A stretch of 64,000 nt of DNA from Sclerurus mexicanus (taxonomy: Eukaryota > Chordata > Aves > Passeriformes > Furnariidae): contig VWZF01002521.1 in assembly GCA_013396755.1 (NCBI GenBank), positions 457,193-521,192 on the forward strand. Reading direction: 5' to 3'. The notes under the pieces are model-generated. The model did no database searches. It worked only from the letters and a program-made list of their open reading frames with translations, and was not told the DNA's origin. How positions within the stretch are numbered: the first letter of the stretch is position 1; each line of letters starts with the position of its first letter. A program made the position numbers and the translations under genes. Below are positions 1 through 11,982 of the stretch, piece by piece.

Positions 1-3000
1 CTACTTTAGAAACCAATAAATGCTCAGGATCTCAAAGGAAGAGAAGGAGACTGTTTCCAAGAGGGATAGTGTCAGGAGATGCTGATACTAGGCTTTAAAT
101 TCAGTGATTCACCTGTAGGTGAATGAAAACACAACTGGAAATGTAGAAGTGAGTGGGTAATGAACTCCTAAGGATTACCTGAGCTTTAGAGTGTAACCAG
201 TTGGACTTTATGGACTCATGTGAGGGATATTTTTGACAAGCTGAATTGTGATTGTTATGAAATGTCCTGTAAATAGCACTATCAAAATAATTTTACAAAA
301 TACTATGTGCCCCCCCAAGATGTGATATCCATACCTCAGCTGCTTTTTTGCTATGGAGACAGGTCTATGTGTTTTGGAGGCATTCTTCATTTGCTTCTTT
401 CTGGTCTTCTCCAGAAACAAATATCCTGTCTAGACACTTAAACATTTGTAAATTATCAGCTTGGGGATGGATGTGAATCGTATTTCTGATGCAAATAAAG
501 ATTTAACCACAGAGGAGTTTTTGCCATATCTAGTAATTCCAAGAAGGGATTATTTTCACACTGAAGTATGTAAATTTCTCTCACAGACAAAGTAGCTTCT
601 AAAATTTTCAGTGCAAACAGGGAGTATTCAGCATTTTCCAACAGTTTCACGGTCAACCTCAGGCTGCATGTAGTCTTCTCAGGAACACATGAAATGCTAA
701 AGAAAACCTCAATGCAATTAATTTCAATTAATGTACTCAGGTCAATTAATTAAATTTGAGGAGTTTATTTCATCTTAAGTCTACAAAAGTAGATTTAATC
801 TAAAATAGAAATAGGGTATCTTCAATGTTTTTTCTTCTGATGTTTCTGCCTGGATTTTGGTATAGGTATTTGTGTCTTTCAAAAACAATCATTGATTTTC
901 ATTCCTTAGGAATAGGACTAAAAGAAATCTTGAACCCGTTCCTTTACTCTTACAGGGAACAACAATGTATAATCCCATGTATTAATTATGTGTTTGTTCT
1001 TAAGCATTTTGGGGGCGGTTTTTTCTGCCGTGGCTAGTCTTACGGACAAACTGATTCAAGTATTACCTGCCTTTAATGATCAGAAACCTTTTAACCTAAA
1101 CTTTTTTAGGCCATTCTTTATCCTCTTGCTCTGTGTTTAGCTGTCTACTAATGCATTTATAGCAGGCAATTTTGTTTGTTTTTCAGCTTAGTTTTATTAA
1201 AGTTAACAAGCCAAGTGCTTTTAATTATTCTTAATGAGGCTGGGAGGGTTGTCATCTTCTTATGAGTCCCTGTTTCCCTGACTGTTGTAATAGCTCTGTG
1301 TTTTCTGTCTTTAATTTTTAACAGACAATCAGATTTGTTGCTTTGGATGGAGTTTTTCCAGGGTCTTGTAGGGTAGCTTAAAGATGTTCTTACTCCTTTT
1401 TGGAAAGTTCTTGACCATGATTGCTTTTGCTTTTTCAGCTCCTGATTAGGTAATTGTTGTAGTTGCAACCTAAGCCATATTTATAGCCAGTGTTTATGAG
1501 AGTGAGAGCAAGAAATGCTCTGATCTTCATCTCAATAATTTGAATAGTACCTTGGTCAGGAGTGGGTAGCTGGTTGGTTTGTTTTGTTTCTTTCAAAGAA
1601 TTTTATTGCCAGTAGCCGAAAGTTTCTTGTGAACAGCAGAATTTTATGTTTGGGGATTAGCCTAAACAGTGTATACGTAGTTCTTTTTAAGCTACTGCCA
1701 ATAGAGAAGTAAAGACTGTCTTGGAAGAGAGTGATTTTTGCATTGATGAAATGGTTATTGAAATGATTTCACAAAATGCAGGAAAGCAGATTATGCTAAT
1801 GAATTTTCCTTAAATGATATTCTTAAGTATTTTAAAATAACTGTAGAGTTAAGTAGTTTTAAAAAATTGTTGCCTGCTTATCCTAGACTTTCAGAAGGAA
1901 GAATGAAAACCTGGGAATAAGATCTTTTAAAAAATCCAATGAGACAAAAATCCAGCCTAAAATCAAAATAAACACTGTAGTGGAGCTTGATGTTAGGTTT
2001 TTTTCCCTTGTTTCTTTCAAAAACAAAAAGGTGTGCTTCGTTTCTTCCCCCTCTCAGCAACCAGATAGTCATTTTAGTAGCTTTCAAAACTACGAGTCGA
2101 AACTTTGAAATATCCAATGAATAATCAGAAAGAGGTCAGTCTTGATAATTACTATAATATAGCAGAAGTTTATCCGGTATTCCATCCTTGCAGCTTCTGG
2201 ATAGCAATGGTGAGCAAGGGAGATGGCTGTTTCTAAACTGGTTGGTTGTTTCTGAATTTGTCTGTTTGCCGCTAGCAGCATTAAGACACCCTTCCAGCTA
2301 TAGAAATGCTGCAGGTAAATGGTGCAGGTGCTTGAAAATGTTCTGCTTCGAAAGCAGTTTTAGAAATAACTAACTAAAGCACTAAAATACATATCCTTGT
2401 CAATTTTTTTAGTCCTTTTCATTTTGTGTATTAGACCTTTCGGAGAGTGTGTTTGTTTTTTATCTCTTTGTGTGATGGATAGTTATTCCTGCTGATATCT
2501 ATTTTGTCATTAGGTGATAAGTGCTAATGTCATGATGTGATGTACATAATAGAATAGATTTACACCTAGAGGATATTTGCTTCCACCTTGTTCCTAAATG
2601 GAGTCTTGTTTAATCAAATACGAAGATGAGTCCAGGACAGAGAAAGAAATGTCGTGTTTTCCTAAATCTCAGCTATTTACTTTGTTAATGGCATGCATTT
2701 ACAGCATGTTTATTTGTTATATTAGATGTAAAATATAAATATCTGGGATAATGTAGCTCAATTTCTTGAGCATGTCAAGATTATAATTAGATCCTGCAAA
2801 ATGTTACATCTCTTTCACTCCTAGAAATCCCATTTATCTCTGGAATCTAATTAGGTATGAACCTAACATGCAGGATCAGGACAGGACTGAGTAAATAGTA
2901 GGAGAGATGCAGAGGAGAGGTTTTACTTGTCTTCCTTAGAAAAATATATCACAGAGCCATTCCTTATGTGAAAGAGAATGGAAAGTGCTTTAAAATTTAA

Positions 3001-4522
3001 ATTTAAAATTTGCCATTACTTTCTGTGTTTGTAATGCAAGACTTATGTCTTGAATTTGGAGGCATTATCAGGATTTGCTTTATTTAAATATACTGTATGA
3101 AATGTTTGCACTGGGCTGCCAGATTTTTACAGGATTGGGAAAAGAGAAGACAAAATATAGGAACACTTTCGTTTCAAATCAAAGCGAGGCATCTTTTTGA
3201 CCTGTAAAGTTCCAGTACTGACAATGACTTTGTCTGCCACAAGTCTGTTGGTCAGGAATTATTGTTGGGGTGGTAAGAACATAGACTTCAGTTGGATTAT
3301 GGGAGGATGAAGGATGCAGATGGGAGCTGTGTGGTCATGCTTTTCCCTGGGAGCAATTGCTACCTTATGAGTGCCATGAGTGGCCAGGTTGTGTGGGCAG
3401 TTCAGGTGCACACCAGTGACCACTGTCCTGTGGGGAGGCAGCTTCCCTGGCTACCAGCTGGGTGAGGTGACACTGGAGCCAGCGTGCCCTGCCTCTGAAA
3501 TCACAACTGTGGGACACTGACTGTGCTGCTGGGGCCTCCAAGTAATGGGAAACCATTTCCAAAGTGAAACAGTGCACTTACACTGTAGCTTCTCTCCCAG
3601 GAAGTGCTGGCCACATTGGAGAAGATATTAATACACTTGGTTTTGTTTTAATTTTTTTTAATGTTGCTATTTCTTCCAGTGGTGGCAGTGTAAGAAGAGT
3701 TTTCTATTGCTTCACTAGATTGAAGTGCCAGTGTCATCTTCAGTACTATTTCTCATGGAGGTGCAAGGTCCAGTTTTTTTTGGCTGCAGTCTGCGTGAAA
3801 TACAACCATTTCACAAACTGTGGTGGTTCAGTAGAACACGAGGAAAACCAAGCTACTGCTCTAAGCAAACTTTTTTTCCCTTGGAAGAATCTTCACTTTC
3901 TAATATTTTAATGTTTCTTATTTATAATTGCTTTTTATCACAATTTATTCACTGTTTTATGGTGCAACACAGTAAACTCTTTATGAGCCGGCAGTACTCT
4001 GTGTGTGATTGATGAAGGAGCCCTCAGGAGCAGACAGAAACTGGGAGAAGTAGCAGTCTTCATCATACTCATGTGCCACAGGCAAAAAGCTCCTGTTGCC
4101 ATTCAGCAGAGTGATGGATTCAGTGAGCAAGCAGCGCCCTGTTCAGTGCAGCCTGGGCTGATGTTGCTGGCAGACCTCCCTGCCAGCTCACCAGCGTCTC
4201 TGCTAATACAGTGCAGAGGCAATCACAGCGTGCAGCCCTTCATACTCCCCACTTGAGACCAACCATTTCACCTCTAAAACAATATATAGCCTCTGTCAGC
4301 TTCAGCTTTAGAATGGCCTGTTGATTGTGAATTGCCTCTTGAATGTCTGTTCATCATCTTGCTACGAAATGAACTGACAGATATTTTTGTATTTCTTTAC
4401 AATTATTTACATTAGCTTGCCAGTTTAGGGCAGCTTAGGGAAAGAGCTTGTTCCTGCTCTAGTTTGCAATGTTACAATGTTTACCATTTCATTGCAGATT
4501 TTTAATGGAAAAAGTGCAGAGT

Positions 4523-4556
4523 GTATATTTATATGTATATATAAATATATACATTT
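4523..4556. repeat. AT-rich (TA)n-like low-complexity tract
   Basis: Alternating TA/TTTA/TGTA steps form a short self-complementary AT tract. It is probably a degenerate microsatellite. Confidence 0.7.
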
Positions 4557-7500
4557 ATGTTATAGGTTGCACATGCACATTTTGAAATGAGCATGATACA
4601 AGCTTGGTAAGTTTTTTGTCTGTTGTGGACTTGCTGAAAGGTACGTTTATTGAGGAAGTTAATTTAAAAATCGATTAAAATGGAACATTGTGTTGAATGA
4701 CAGGCAATATTTAGATAGCTCTAGCCTGCATGCATATTTATTTGTTATTAGTTCGACTGCTGAATTTCACTTTATAAAATGAGAAGTTTTCTTGTCAAAA
4801 TTTCCTACATTTCATCAAAGAGAAAAGAGAGTGCAAGATAAGTATTGTCTCTTAAGAGATTTAAAAGCATGAGATATGCCCCACCTCATAGTGCCATGTT
4901 GCTTCTACACGGGTTTGCATTATTCCATATGCATGAAGATGATGACTCCGTGGTGCTGCAGGGAGGCATCATGACAGCAAGTGGGTCCTCAAATGTAGGG
5001 GGCCCACTGTGGCTCAAGACTTCTAGACTCTGGATTCGTGCTTATTTAAGTGTTTTTTGATGAGTGAGAATCGATCAACAGTTTTAGTCGCTCAACAATC
5101 GATTTGGCTTCATTGACTTTGGATCCTGTTGTAAACGTAATTTCTGCGGAAAAAAATTATTTGTAATAATATTCCTTCTAAAGAGACATGAAATTCTGAC
5201 TTTAGTGAAGGTGGAAGGTTTTCCTCCATTGATTCCGTTAAGGTCCAGAGTTCACTTAAAGTTGGGGGCTTTTTAGGGGGTTTTGCTTGTTTGGGTGTTT
5301 TGTTGTTCTTTCTTTTAAATTTGGATATCATGCATATTCCCTTTAAAATTATGCACCACAGTACTAAATAAAGTACTGCTGACCGCATTAGAACAATTTA
5401 TATCTCTCAGCCTGAAGAAGAGTCCATATCAGGAAAATACAGCTTTTAAGGTTAAAGTTAACAAGTGTAGAGCAATAGTTTTAAAGAAATGAATGCACGT
5501 GTTCTTTTCTGCCTTGTAAACTCCTGCAGGGCTTGTCTTTACTAACAAAGCATATGTGTGTTTGTTGAGGTAATTTTTGTGTGTTGCAGATTAGTGAAAT
5601 CTACTTGAGTTATTCAGTTACTCTGCAAGATAGACCCTAATTTAAACATCCTGCATTAGTTTCCAGTGAAAAATAAGACTGCCTTTTCTTCAATAAGGAA
5701 GCATATTTTTTACTTCACTGTATTAAAATGAAACCCAAAACACCCTTAGCTCAAAGCAAAGTCCATAAACCCATCCCTTTAGGATATGAAGTCAAGGTAT
5801 CTGCAAAGTATCTAAAATGAAAACCTCTTTACTGAGAAGACTGGAGTAAAGAATAAAGTGATTTTAATTTCTTCTTCAGAGCTACAAGGGGTGTTAGTAG
5901 AGAGTAGGAGTGTCCATTCTATTTTTTGCTCAAACGACTAGATTTTCACTTGATTCAGAAATATAAGTAAGATGTTGGGCTTCAAAAAATTTTGAACAAG
6001 CCCAGTGGTCCTGCAACATTTTCTTGCCTTGAAAGAGCAGATTTGACCTCTGGCTGTAAGCCAGTGGGAACAACTGAGACAGAAGTATTAAGCTCACAAC
6101 TTAGGGGGGACTTTTGTCATCCTACACATTGGAGTCTGCGAGTCTGGAAAAAATGAGACTGTAGTGGCTTGGAGAATGAGTAAGGGACTGTGAGAGCAGA
6201 AAATTCAATATTGACGTCCTCTAGAGAAGTAATTTATTGTAAAGGTTATTTTACAGTATTTGTAAAGCCCTCATATTTAATTCTACAGAAGTTTAGTTTA
6301 TAATCATCTGCTTGAAATAGCATTTATTAGTGACTTCTGAATTCTGTTGTGACCTAAGTATCTGTGTGCTTATTTTTGTATTGCATGCACATTTTCATCA
6401 GTAATAATAATACAAGATGAACTCCAACAGAAAGCTGGAAATGTTGAAAAATCTTATTAGTATTAGTAACGAGGAACTTTTATACTATCAGTATTTCTCT
6501 CAGAAAATGGATGCACTGCAGTGTATTTTTGTCAATTAAACAGAGGTGTTTGCTTGTTCGTTAATTGCATAGGATTTCTTTATTCTTTTGTTACTCTGTC
6601 TAGCTTTGATCTCGAGTATTTTCATCTGGAATCAATGTAATCTTTCTTGATGTGTAGCAGGCAAATATACTGGAACATACTTCCTCAGAATAGAGTGGCT
6701 ATATGCTATGATACTTGACCTTCCAAAGCATAAAATAATGTGATAGTTTGTTTTATTTTCAAACTGTCCCAGAAAATGTAAGTGAAATTTTGAAGATTAT
6801 GTTAGCTGCATAACAAATGGTTAATTATGTGACCTACATGCTGTGTTCAAGCACAAGCCTGCTCAGTGGTCTGTGATGAAAGGCCTTATTAAATACTGTA
6901 ATGATTTACGTATGTCTGCAGACAGATATAACCTTTAAAAAGGAAAAGCACAAAACGAAACAAAGGGAAACTGCTCAAAATCAAGTCCTGTAGTCTTAGA
7001 AGTGGAGAAGTAAGTAACATAGATATAAAGCATCAAGGCAAACATACTCCTGATACAGATGTTCACAGTGGCTGCCAACAGCTGTGTAATATGAAAAATA
7101 ATGTGTCCATGGTCTTGTAATTTACATTAGTTTGTTCTCAAACTGATGTTCTGATTAATTTTCTCCCTGTAATCAGATCTTTTCTATCCACACCCTTATG
7201 ACCCATCCATTTTCCAATATTTCTCTGCCATCAGTCACGTACAGTTGACCTCTTGTCCTCTGTTTTGCAGAGGATTTTATTTGTTTTGATTTTCTTTATA
7301 TTTTAATTTTCTTTAATGGTACCTGCTTAGCACTGCATGAGGCAACACCTAGAGAGTGCATTTGCTTATGTGCAGAACTTTGTCACAGTTCTGCATTCCA
7401 ACCAAAGCTCCTTCCAGAGTTCCTCTTGGAGAAGCTGTTGCAGAGCAGAACCCTACCCTGTGGTGAAGGTTTTGCAATGCCAGAGAGCATAAGTGTAACC

Positions 7501-8890
7501 TGTGATTTGTTCATTTCTTCAGTCCTAAAGCTCCCTGCTTTTAGGTGATGTTTTGGATCAGAACTGCGATGCTAGAAAGGTTTCTGGCTCTTTACAGAGT
7601 TTGGATGACAGCATTTATGAGTTTGATTCTTTGGTTACAGGTCATTAGCCCTGAAACATTAATTGGATTTGCACCCATGCAAACATATGTTCCGCAGAAC
7701 TGTAAAACCAAGCAGTGATACTTGTGTTTTCATTTTCATTCATCTGTCTTTTGTGGGGTAGTGTGCGATAAGGTGGCCTTTTTTTCCTGAGTATTTTCTT
7801 TGCACAATGTCATATGTAGCCAGGCAAGAAATGTGAAGTCCAGTCAAGATAAAAATGCAGGATTATTAATATTCGATGGTTTAAATGACATTTTTTGATT
7901 CACTTCTCTCAGCCACACAGTGTTTGTGGTAGCATCTTTGATCTTCCCAATCCCAAATAGCAGTGATCCAAGCACAGTATACAGTTCCTAAATCTCTTTC
8001 ATCCTGCTGTTTTTATCAACTTTGTTTTTCTTCAAACCTGCTTTTCTTTGCCAGCTCTTGAAAAGGGTCTGGGGGCAATGAGACACTCTTGACTAGACAC
8101 AGAAAACTTTCCCTAAGAGAGAAAAGAAATCAGGTAGACTGCCATAAACCAGAAGTTGCATTGGGATTACCTTGAAATTATGACAGGCCAATAATTATGA
8201 CTTGCCAGTAATTATCTTTGAGCCTTGAGTCGAGGCGCTTAACAAATTGGTGTTACCAGGAATGTTTGTTTTATTGAGTTTGTAGACTCTTAATTAAGAA
8301 GAGCTGTACTTTGGTTTTCAGCTCAGCTTGGTTTGACTCTAGATGTTAGTTCCAGAAGAAAAGAGGTTGCATTAGCAAAGCTCTGTCAGGTCAAAGGAAG
8401 TACTTTGTCTCTTGGCTTGTAAACACTGGTGGGAGCCAGGGAAGCGTGATGCTGTATTAACATGCTAGAGGACTAAGCAGTCCTGCTGTCATAACTAACT
8501 CAGCTAGCTATGCTCTGCCAATTAGGTCACATCTGACAGGAGACACCAGGTGGTTTGTTTCTTCTGGGTTTTTTGCTCTTTTGTTTAAAGAGAAGAGAAC
8601 CTCTAAGTCAAACAATGAAGGGGGGGAAAAGCAACCAACAATAAAACATGAAGTGGATTCTTATAATCCCGCTGCTGGCAATACGCAGAGGGAGACAGAG
8701 ACGCATGCTCAGACTTCCACTTCTCCCATCCCACAGGTGTGTGTTTACATATTGATGCTGAGTGCACTGTGGTATATATGATGTTACTCAGTCCTATTTT
8801 CTAGTTCTGAAATCTGCATGAAGGTCTGCTGTTGCTGACCAGAAAATAGGTTTTTGGTCATTAGGTGTATTTTGAGCAAAAGAAAGTTTC

Positions 8891-8906
8891 ATATATATAG
8901 ATATAG

Positions 8907-8938
<32 letters not shown>
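8891..8938. repeat. Compound microsatellite (TA)n(CA)n
   Basis: An interrupted TA run with two GATA-type interruptions passes directly into a pure CA run. This is a typical compound dinucleotide microsatellite and is likely length-polymorphic. Confidence 0.9.
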
Positions 8939-8939
<1 letters not shown>

Positions 8940-9449
8940 CAGGTACATGGGTTTCCTTGTGAGTGGGGTGTTGAGTCTGTCTGGGCTTTACTGAGAGGTT
9001 TTTATTTGCAGGGAATCTTTGGGAAATTGGTTTGTTTTCATGAAGCTGTTCTGAAGCATTTTGTTTGGGTTACATAAGGGCTTCTTGTAAAATACACAAA
9101 CAAAAACACACCAGGTGCCAGAAGCCAAGGGATTTTCTCAGGCCTGCCTAGGTTGGAAGCACCAAGAGAGAAGGGAAGTGGGAAAGGAAGTCAAGCTCTT
9201 TGTATGGAGGGGAATATGTGGGGTAGGGAACAGTGTCCCCTTCAGCTCTCTGTACGCTTATGACAGTGGGCTGAAGAAATACAGCGGATGCCACTGCTGG
9301 AGGATTTTAAACACAGAATGAAAAAGACCAGGAAAAAAATGACCAAAACAGTTCGCCATCTTTATTAGTAAGAGATTTACCTGCTGTCAATTTGAACTGA
9401 TTGTCTTTCACCATTTTTGGCCTTAAGGTACACACCATTCAGTTCAAGG

Positions 9450-9575
9450 ACTGTGTAGGTTGGATGGGGCTCTGAACAACCTGGTCTAGTGAAAGATGCC
9501 CCTGTCCACAGCAGGGGAATTGGAACATATGGTCTTTAACCCTTCCAGCCCAAAGTGTTCTGTGATTCTATATTT
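9450..9575 (+). mobile_element. CR1 LINE 3' tail fragment
   Basis: The segment reads like the end of a CR1 element in forward orientation. It has GGTTGGATGGGGCTCTGA near the start, then a 'CCTGTCCACAGCAGGGG' type block, then 'CCTTCCAGCCCAAAGTGTTC', ending TCTGTGATTCTA. CR1 elements lack a poly(A) tail and end in short ATTCTATG-type repeats, which fits. Only the last 130 bases or so remain, consistent with usual 5' truncation. Confidence 0.85.
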
Positions 9576-10662
9576 ATCCTTGTGTTCAGAAAGCAGCTAA
9601 CAAATTGCAGATGTGGTAAAGATATGAAGACTAATGAGGAAACAATATGCTTCTTTTATATATTTAGTTCTTCACTTCTCTTGTAATTTAGAAAATTATT
9701 TTCTGTGCTAGTATTCTGCTATCAATTTAATATTTAAATACATGTAAAAAACCCCTTTCTTCTGGTACAGTAAAAATCAGTGTTTTTAAAGCTTACAAAG
9801 ATAAATATTTAATACCCCAGTGGGTATAGCAGCACTTTCAGCAAGATTCGTGAGCATCTGATATGCCAGAAACAATTCTGCAATCTTAAGATTAGGTGAC
9901 CGTAGCAATTGCTAAAAAATGGATATTTTAGTATCTTTGTAGCCCTGAAGTGAAGAACACCTCTGAGCACCCACATTCTCTTTTGTCTCCTCTTTCACCT
10001 TCTGCTTCATATCCCTTTAGGACTGAAAGTCAGCACTTCCCTGGGTTTACATTGGAACTGGGTCAGGAAGCAGTGTGGAAGAAGTTGTATGTTGATTCCC
10101 TTCTTAGCAAAAAAAATTTAAATAAATCTGGAGGCATGAAAGGCTTTAATTTTTTACTCACACTCGCTGAAGGGTTTTTACACAATTGCAGAATGTATTT
10201 GCTTCTGATGCTTGAGATGAGATGCATCATTAGTGACTCATTGGAGTAGGTACCAGAGATATGGCAAACAGGCTCTTAGGCTGGGTTTCCTACATGGCGA
10301 AGTGAGTTTGGATGAGTGTGTTGTGCGAAATGAAAGAAGGCTGTAGGAGGAGAGAAGCTTTAAAGGAAAGGAGGGAGAAACTCATTAATCTTTTTACCCA
10401 CTGGTGAATTTTATTCCTCCCTTAGTTTGCCAAAGTTGACATATTATGCATATTTAAAATAGCTTGGTGTTTTGGGGTAGCTTTTTTTGAGGACAGTTGT
10501 TCCCAAATGGCACACCAGTGATGGTGTGTGAGCTTGATCTACTCTCTAACTTCACAGCAGTTTTTAGAAAGTGGCAAATGAATATTCAGTGTCAGCTTTT
10601 GAACTCTGAAGCTATTTACTGCATCTCAAGAAGAAGGACTAATTGGTAACTCCAGCATAGAC

Positions 10663-10683
10663 CTGCTGTTGCTGCTGCTGCTG
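10663..10683. repeat. Short (CTG)n tract
   Basis: Seven CTG-like units, one with a TTG change. They lie in intron sequence, so no poly-amino-acid tract results. Confidence 0.85.
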
Positions 10684-11835
10684 GGCTCCCAGCAGTCACC
10701 AGTGCTGCCTGCCTTCCTGCAGCTCCCAGGATCATTGCTTTCCCAAGGACCCTCGGGATGCTGCCAACAGCACAGAAAGCTCTGTGGCACAAGGTGCCAG
10801 CACTGGACTAATGAGTATAGGCTTGCTATTGCTGAACCTTTAGGGACCATCTTAGGCACATGATGTGTCTGTTAAGGTGGTACAACAGCAAGCCCGTTGT
10901 GCCCATTGCTGGTGGTGCATTGTTATTTGGGAGTGAGACACCCATAATGTTCTCTGGAGGAAGTCTTGGTCTTGTAGACAAACTCCCATTGGCTTCATGT
11001 GAGGCCTGTATTTGTCCCACCATAAAGCCTGATAGCAAATGTGTGGGGGGTGGTTTTTCTCAGAATTAAAGGTTTTTGCTGTCTTCCCTGGTAGGTGTAG
11101 GGTGGAGATGGTGCCATTCAATTTCTCCCATTCTTTTTTGTTTGCAAAAAGTACCGTATGTGCAAAGGAATGTGACCTTGGTTTGTTCTGCCAGCTGAGT
11201 ACTCTGGTCAGCTAAACTTATTTCTGCTAAAAAAAAGTATAATTATGAGTGTTTTGTTTTAAAGGTAACTTTTAATTTCTTCTAGAAAAAATCTGCTTTC
11301 CTCTTGCAATAGCGTAACTTTTGCTTAGTGCTTTGAATTTGTTATTGTTTGCTACCTACCTAAATTTACTGTAGAATTGATTACTGTAATTCACAAAAAG
11401 CGTAATTTTCTGGTTATAAGGCAAACAGTGAGTGTGTATCTCACAAGAAACATAATCCACTAGTGTTTTCTTTCTTTTCACGTAGAGCTCTAGATCCCAG
11501 CTAAAAATTTCAATTCTACTTCATCTGTGTTTTCCTTTATTTTTCTGTTTCTGTGAGTCCTACTGCTTACTGCTCCCTTGCTTCTTCCTTTATATATTAA
11601 AGTATTTTATTGAAAAGCATTACTGTTGCCCCACAGATGCCTTTCATAGCAAGTCATGCATTCTTCTTTGTTCCTTTGAATGTTTTCACCTTTCCACTCA
11701 CAAATTATGTTTTCATTTACTTTGAGCATAAGCCCATCTACAAGGCCCTAATTTTATTCGCGTTCTAGCTGGGAATCTTTAACCTTAACAGTCTAGTTTC
11801 TGTTGCATGACGTATATTTTCTGATTTCTTTTTAG

Positions 11836-11982
11836 TGCTTTGCTGTGCGATCACTGGGCTGGGTAGAAATGGCAGAAGAAGATCTGGCTCCTGGAAAAAG
11901 CAGTGTTGCTGTGAACAATTGCATCAGACAACTTTCTTACTGTAAAAATGACATCAGAGACACTGTTGGCATTTGGGGAGAG
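11836..11982 (+). CDS. APBB2: APBB2 exon: start of PTB domain 1
   Basis: A 147-base, phase 0-0 exon encodes 49 residues beginning CFAVRSLGWVEMAEEDLAPG and ending VGIWGE. I recognise it as the start of the first phosphotyrosine-binding domain of FE65-like 1 (APBB2). FE65 proteins are cytoplasmic and nuclear adaptors. Their PTB1 contacts partners such as the LRP1 tail, CP2/LSF and Tip60, while PTB2 binds the NPTY motif of APP-family tails. The exon is bounded by TTTTTAG and GAG|GTAAGA. APBB2 is preferred over APBB1 because of the LSYCKNDIRDTVG segment, where APBB1 differs. The upstream exon joining to this phase 0 start is not in the window. Confidence 0.97.

Larger units (their letters stand above)
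1..11835 (+). other. APBB2: APBB2 intron (3' part), upstream of the first PTB1 exon
   Basis: This is a long non-coding stretch ending in an acceptor, with pyrimidine-rich sequence before TTTTTAG at 11835. It is AT-rich and has no exon I can tie to the gene. In the FE65 family the residues just before this point are a short acidic linker after the WW domain, and I could not find that linker here, so the preceding exon probably lies before position 1. It holds a CR1 3' tail near 9450, microsatellites near 4523, 8891 and 10663, and a GC-richer, CpG-poor patch at about 3320-3560. Open frames here are short and resemble no protein I know. Confidence 0.75.

Noticed and set aside
3822..3840. TGTGGTGGTTCAG as the start of another LTR
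   Set aside because: Only about 10 bases match, and nothing LTR-like follows.
4845..5060. Frame with RYAPPH...EDDD loosely like the acidic linker before PTB1
   Set aside because: Order and spacing do not match the family linker, and no acceptor/donor pair with the required phase was seen.
8581..8738. Exon-like open stretch ending at CCCACAG|GTGTGTG
   Set aside because: The translation does not resemble the APBB2 linker expected before PTB1. CAG here looks like an acceptor rather than a donor context, and the G run makes the frame doubtful.
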